From the IMG/VR virus record IMGVR_UViG_3300028734_000012, positions 112,333-176,332 of that record: a DNA stretch of 64,000 bases; one strand, given 5' to 3'. Position 1 is the first letter of the stretch, and the number at the start of each line of letters is the position of its first letter. The notes under the pieces are model-generated. The model saw only the letters and a list, made by a program, of their open reading frames with translations. It made no database searches and had not been told where the DNA came from. A program made the translations under genes and the position numbers. Source of the stretch: a virus. Below, piece after piece: positions 61,107 through 64,000 of the stretch.

Positions 61107-61649
61107 TCATTCTGTTACGAATTTTCTGGCATTGTGTGTTAATTCAGTTAATGTTTTAGGCTCAAAATCATTAACATCTACCCCTACGTTATAAGCATTC
61201 TTGCAATATGCCCACGGGTAGTTATGATAAAATGAAGGGTTATCATGTACATGACCAAATAGGTCAATTGAATTATGGTAAAACCCATTCCATTCAGCCA
61301 TAGGGTAATGACATAAAATTACTTTATTATAATTATCTTCAATCTCTTCATATTTCTTAACCCATTTGAATAGACTTAAATCAAAATTTCTATCTTTTAG
61401 AAATCTATAATCATGGTTTCCCTCAATTAAAAATTTCTTACCTTTAAGACGACTAATAAATTGGTTAGCCATTAACCCGTTTCCCCAAACAACATCACCT
61501 AAAATATAGACCTCATCACTTGCTAGGATTTTCTGATTCCATTTTAAAATAATAGTCTCGTTCATTTCTTCAATTGATTTAAAAGGTCTATGACATAAAG
61601 TCATAATATTTGCATGATTAAAATGCAAATCGCTTGTATAAAATTTCAT
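61107..61649 (-). CDS. Metallophosphoesterase
   Basis: A 180-residue calcineurin-like phosphoesterase. It has S-D-L-H-F-N-H near residue 5, I-L-G-D-V-V-W, I-E-G-N-H-D-Y, I-L-C-H-Y-P and L-F-G-H-V-H-D. These are all five metal-site motifs. Starts at 61649, which overlaps nothing but the end of the previous gene. The substrate is unknown; a nucleotide or RNA end is likely from context. Confidence 0.85.
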   Translation of the reverse strand: MKFYTSDLHFNHANIMTLCHRPFKSIEEMNETIILKWNQKILASDEVYILGDVVWGNGLMANQFISRLKGKKFLIEGNHDYRFLKDRNFDLSLFKWVKKYEEIEDNYNKVILCHYPMAEWNGFYHNSIDLFGHVHDNPSFYHNYPWAYCKNAYNVGVDVNDFEPKTLTELTHNARKFVTE

Positions 61650-61654
61650 ATGTA

Positions 61655-61873
61655 TTAACCTAACCTTTGTCCACATTGATTACAATATACATTCATACTT
61701 ATTTCTGTGTTACCACAATTTGGGCATGAGCATGAATAATTATCATAAATTGGTCTTTTTGCGATATCTCTTCCAATTGCATTTACTGCGATTTTCATAT
61801 AATCTTTTGTAAGCATAGCGCCATTTTCAGCCGCATCTTTAAAAAATAATAAAGCTTTCTCATCGTTACTCAT
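61655..61873 (-). CDS. Small zinc-ribbon protein
   Basis: A 72-residue protein (start at 61873 with AAGGAG). The last 25 residues contain C-P-N-C-G-N, then C-N-Q-C-G-Q-R-L, a standard zinc ribbon. The N-terminal helix is acidic. No specific function can be given. Confidence 0.6.
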   Translation of the reverse strand: MSNDEKALLFFKDAAENGAMLTKDYMKIAVNAIGRDIAKRPIYDNYSCSCPNCGNTEISMNVYCNQCGQRLG

Positions 61874-61883
61874 TTTGTTCTCC

Positions 61884-62414
61884 TTATGTATTAAGTTTTT
61901 TATCTTCAACTATATAATCAACAAGTTCTGGATTAACCCCTTGCCATGAAAGTAAATTTTTTTCCATTTTAGTTTCAAGAACATCTTCAAAACTATATGT
62001 GATATCAAAACCAAATGCTCTCATCACACAACGATAACAACGCTTATTTGGGCAATATGTACCATCGTCAAATATTTGGCTATCATCCCCGTACTTCCAG
62101 AATAATATAGCCGCACCAATACCAGAACTTCTTGAAATTCCCGCATCACAATGAACCAAAATTGTATCAACTTCGTTTTCCCAACGCTTTACAAATTCAG
62201 CTATTTGATTAGCTTGTTCTTGTGTTATACCACCATTGTCATCTTCAACATCATCAAATTGCCAATGACCAATAGCCTTAATTTGAGGATTTTTAAAAAA
62301 TCTATTTGGGGCATCACCATAAGTATGAATTGAAATAATTGCAGTTGTTGGTATATTTTTTAAAGCAGAATAAGTTTTTGCCTTGTTCCTAGATAACACA
62401 ACCACTTCTTTCAT
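61884..62414 (-). CDS. Dual-specificity-like protein phosphatase
   Basis: A 176-residue protein with the Cys-phosphatase loop V-H-C-D-A-G-I-S-R-S-S-G at about 92-103, the catalytic C-x5-R motif. A general acid D may be in F-D-D-V-E-D-D. It also has Y-C-P-N-K-R-C-Y. It probably dephosphorylates a host or phage protein or a nucleotide. It is 15 bases from the next gene. Confidence 0.75.
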   Translation of the reverse strand: MKEVVVLSRNKAKTYSALKNIPTTAIISIHTYGDAPNRFFKNPQIKAIGHWQFDDVEDDNGGITQEQANQIAEFVKRWENEVDTILVHCDAGISRSSGIGAAILFWKYGDDSQIFDDGTYCPNKRCYRCVMRAFGFDITYSFEDVLETKMEKNLLSWQGVNPELVDYIVEDKKLNT

Positions 62415-62428
62415 GGAGCATCACCCCT

Positions 62429-62875
62429 TTATTTTCTATTTTTATCAACAAAACATTCTTTAACAAATATAGAATTATGATTTGAAATAATTCCATAGAC
62501 ACAACATCCGTTAAAATCCGTTCTACGATTTATGACCTTATATTTATCGATTTTTGACAAACTTCCAACACTTCTTGATACTGGTTCAAGTGAGCATTTA
62601 ATTGGTTTAATATAAATGTATCCGAGTTTATCATTTTCTTCACATGTATTCGTATGCAGAGGATTATAATATCCATCTGAATAGTACAAATCATCCATAG
62701 AATCCAAAGTATATCTATACTCATTATTACTATCATCATGATGGGCTTCTTCATCTGTACTTCTACATATAATTCCATCTAAGATTCTATGATGATTATA
62801 AATAGATGCTTCAAATGTATTACCTACCCCACCTGTTACATAAACAGGCTCATTATCAAACGTTGATGATGGCAT
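62429..62875 (-). CDS. Hypothetical protein
   Basis: A 148-residue protein with an acidic Tyr/Asp-rich centre. No family is recognised. It is one or two bases from the YqeY-like gene. Confidence 0.45.
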   Translation of the reverse strand: MPSSTFDNEPVYVTGGVGNTFEASIYNHHRILDGIICRSTDEEAHHDDSNNEYRYTLDSMDDLYYSDGYYNPLHTNTCEENDKLGYIYIKPIKCSLEPVSRSVGSLSKIDKYKVINRRTDFNGCCVYGIISNHNSIFVKECFVDKNRK

Positions 62876-62877
62876 AA

Positions 62878-63315
62878 TTATTTCCTTTCGCTAAACACTT
62901 TCTTAACTGTCTCTGAAATCAATTTATTGTCAGCCTTACCTTTTAAAAGTGAAAAGTAAGTTTTCATTGCAGTACCAATGTTATCTCCTGCGGTCTTAGT
63001 CACATTGATTCCTTCTGAAATAATTTTATACAGTTCTTGTTCCGTCATTTGAGTAGGTACATAGCTTTGAAGATAAGCTTTTTTATTTAGGCATGAAGTC
63101 TTAATGTCTTCCCTGTTTTCCACAAACTCCAATGTCTCATTAATCTGCTTAATCTCTTTGCTGATAACTTCAATAATTTCCGCATCAGTCAGTTCCCTTT
63201 TCAATTCAATGCTTTTGTTTTTGATATTAGAAAGAACCATTCTGATACATAATTTAATATCAGTGTTGTCTTCTCTGATTGCCTTGATTAATTCAATTTG
63301 TAATTTATTTAACAT
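62878..63315 (-). CDS. YqeY/GatB tail-like protein
   Basis: A 145-residue helical protein. It has L-R-x-x-x-x-x-x-K, E-L-T-D-A-E-I-I-E-V-I, L-P-x-x-M-T-E-x-E-L and G-D-N-I-G-T-A-M-K, the YqeY pattern. Cellular YqeY and the GatB C-terminal domain bind tRNA for amidation, but YqeY alone has no settled role. In this phage it follows a promoter and could affect host tRNA use. Family match is fair. Confidence 0.7.
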   Translation of the reverse strand: MLNKLQIELIKAIREDNTDIKLCIRMVLSNIKNKSIELKRELTDAEIIEVISKEIKQINETLEFVENREDIKTSCLNKKAYLQSYVPTQMTEQELYKIISEGINVTKTAGDNIGTAMKTYFSLLKGKADNKLISETVKKVFSERK

Positions 63316-63347
63316 TTTTTTTATCTCCTAATTTATTTCTTGTTTAT

Positions 63348-63376
63348 ATTATACATTATTTTTGTTTATTTGTCAA
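63348..63376 (-). promoter_or_regulatory. Early promoter, repeated type
   Basis: Minus strand TTGACA (63376-63371), 17 bases, TATAAT (63353-63348). The downstream bases are ATAAAC, a slight change from the ATATATAG seen in the others. It faces the YqeY-like gene. Confidence 0.85.
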
Positions 63377-63381
63377 GTAAA

Positions 63382-64000
63382 TTAATAATTTAATTTTTCT
63401 TGAAGTTTTTTATTAACCATTTTAATTACTTGGTCTACTCTTTGTTTAGAAACACCATACATATCACCTATTACTTTATAAGTAATATCTATATCGTCCT
63501 CTTTGCTTTTCAACCAAGTCATATAAATTTTCTGTGTATTATCGCTATATCTGCTAATATTTTTTTTGATATTAGAGACAAGTTCATTTTTGCTTTCTTC
63601 ATCTTCAATGTCTTTTTCAACATTAGCATTATTATCCACTACACTATTACCTTTAGTTTCAGAAGTTAACGGAAATACATCATCCAAACTATCTTGATTT
63701 AACATTGTGGCAATATTATTAAAATCAGACCTTGAACATGCAATGTCACAATTTCTGAACATTTCATCGTATGACATATCTTTGTTTTTTATAATATAGT
63801 TCTTAATCTCAATAGCCTTGCTACATGGACTAATGCTGATATTATCTATGTAGATATCCATGTGCTTTAACCTATTCACAATGGCTGTATAACAGTTAGT
63901 AGATAGCTTACCTTTAGTCTCATCATATGTTCTTATAGCGTTTAGTAGGGCTTCTGAACCTATTTGATACATATCATCATAATCTTTGTCAACTCTAAAA
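63382..64000 (-). CDS. RNA polymerase sigma factor (partial, start beyond the window)
   Basis: At least 205 residues. The N-terminal part has D-K-D-Y-D-D-M-Y-Q-I-G-S-E-A-L-L-N-A-I-R-T-Y-D, the region 2 core; the frame continues past 64000 with no stop. Region 4 is at the end (V-I-G-D-M-Y-G-V-S-K-Q-R-V-D-Q-V), a helix-turn-helix. The middle is acidic and less conserved. It may switch the host polymerase to late phage genes. Its own operon is driven from outside. Confidence 0.8.
   Translation of the reverse strand, partial: FRVDKDYDDMYQIGSEALLNAIRTYDETKGKLSTNCYTAIVNRLKHMDIYIDNISISPCSKAIEIKNYIIKNKDMSYDEMFRNCDIACSRSDFNNIATMLNQDSLDDVFPLTSETKGNSVVDNNANVEKDIEDEESKNELVSNIKKNISRYSDNTQKIYMTWLKSKEDDIDITYKVIGDMYGVSKQRVDQVIKMVNKKLQEKLNY

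Overview
The window is part of a large double-stranded DNA phage genome. It is AT-rich, with AGGAG-type ribosome sites and frequent TTG/GTG starts. The GH25 endolysin, XkdX-like protein, DUF4376- and DUF5048-type tail proteins and YpsA-type protein point to a low-GC Gram-positive (Clostridia-like) host. A very long tape measure protein without contractile-tail genes suggests a long-tailed siphovirus. Family names come from motifs I recognise by eye; no database search was run.

Layout. (1) 1-23812, plus strand: late genes. The window opens at the 3' end of an apparent intron, with an endonuclease tail, that interrupts the tape measure gene. Then follow tail-tip and fibre proteins, including two paralogous spike-like proteins, two beta-propeller proteins and two fibres each preceded by a small partner, plus the lysis cassette (GH25 lysin and two membrane proteins). 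(2) 23814-25320: a junction of strong terminators around a DNA-ligase-related small protein, an AT-hook-like protein and an orphan MazF-like protein with its own promoter. (3) 25278-64000, minus strand: early/middle genes driven by at least six near-identical promoters (TTGACW, 17 bases, TATAAT followed by ATATATAG). These genes cover replication (DnaE-like polymerase, primase-helicase, SSB, RecA-like ATPase, nuclease), nucleotide metabolism (class II ribonucleotide reductase, ThyX, dUTPase, nucleotidase, kinases), RNA repair (Rnl5-like ligase, HAD phosphatase, kinase-HD protein), ADP-ribose chemistry (TARG1/DarG-like macrodomain, two NADAR proteins, a possible mini-ADP-ribosyltransferase) and a sigma factor running off the end.

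Most unusual points. The DnaE-like gene is closed by an in-frame TAA lying exactly between two GGT codons inside a conserved PHP-domain motif, next to a homing endonuclease gene. This resembles the T4 gene 60 bypass arrangement. A Ro60-like (DUF2828, HEAT plus von Willebrand A) protein is preceded on the same strand by a tRNA-like RNA with a long central insert and by a hairpin element that recurs with compensatory base changes. This could be a phage Ro/Y-RNA-like particle. A 200-base hairpin-rich intergenic stretch at 27642-27843 may be another structured RNA. Three HNH homing endonucleases sit beside the reductase, polymerase and primase genes.
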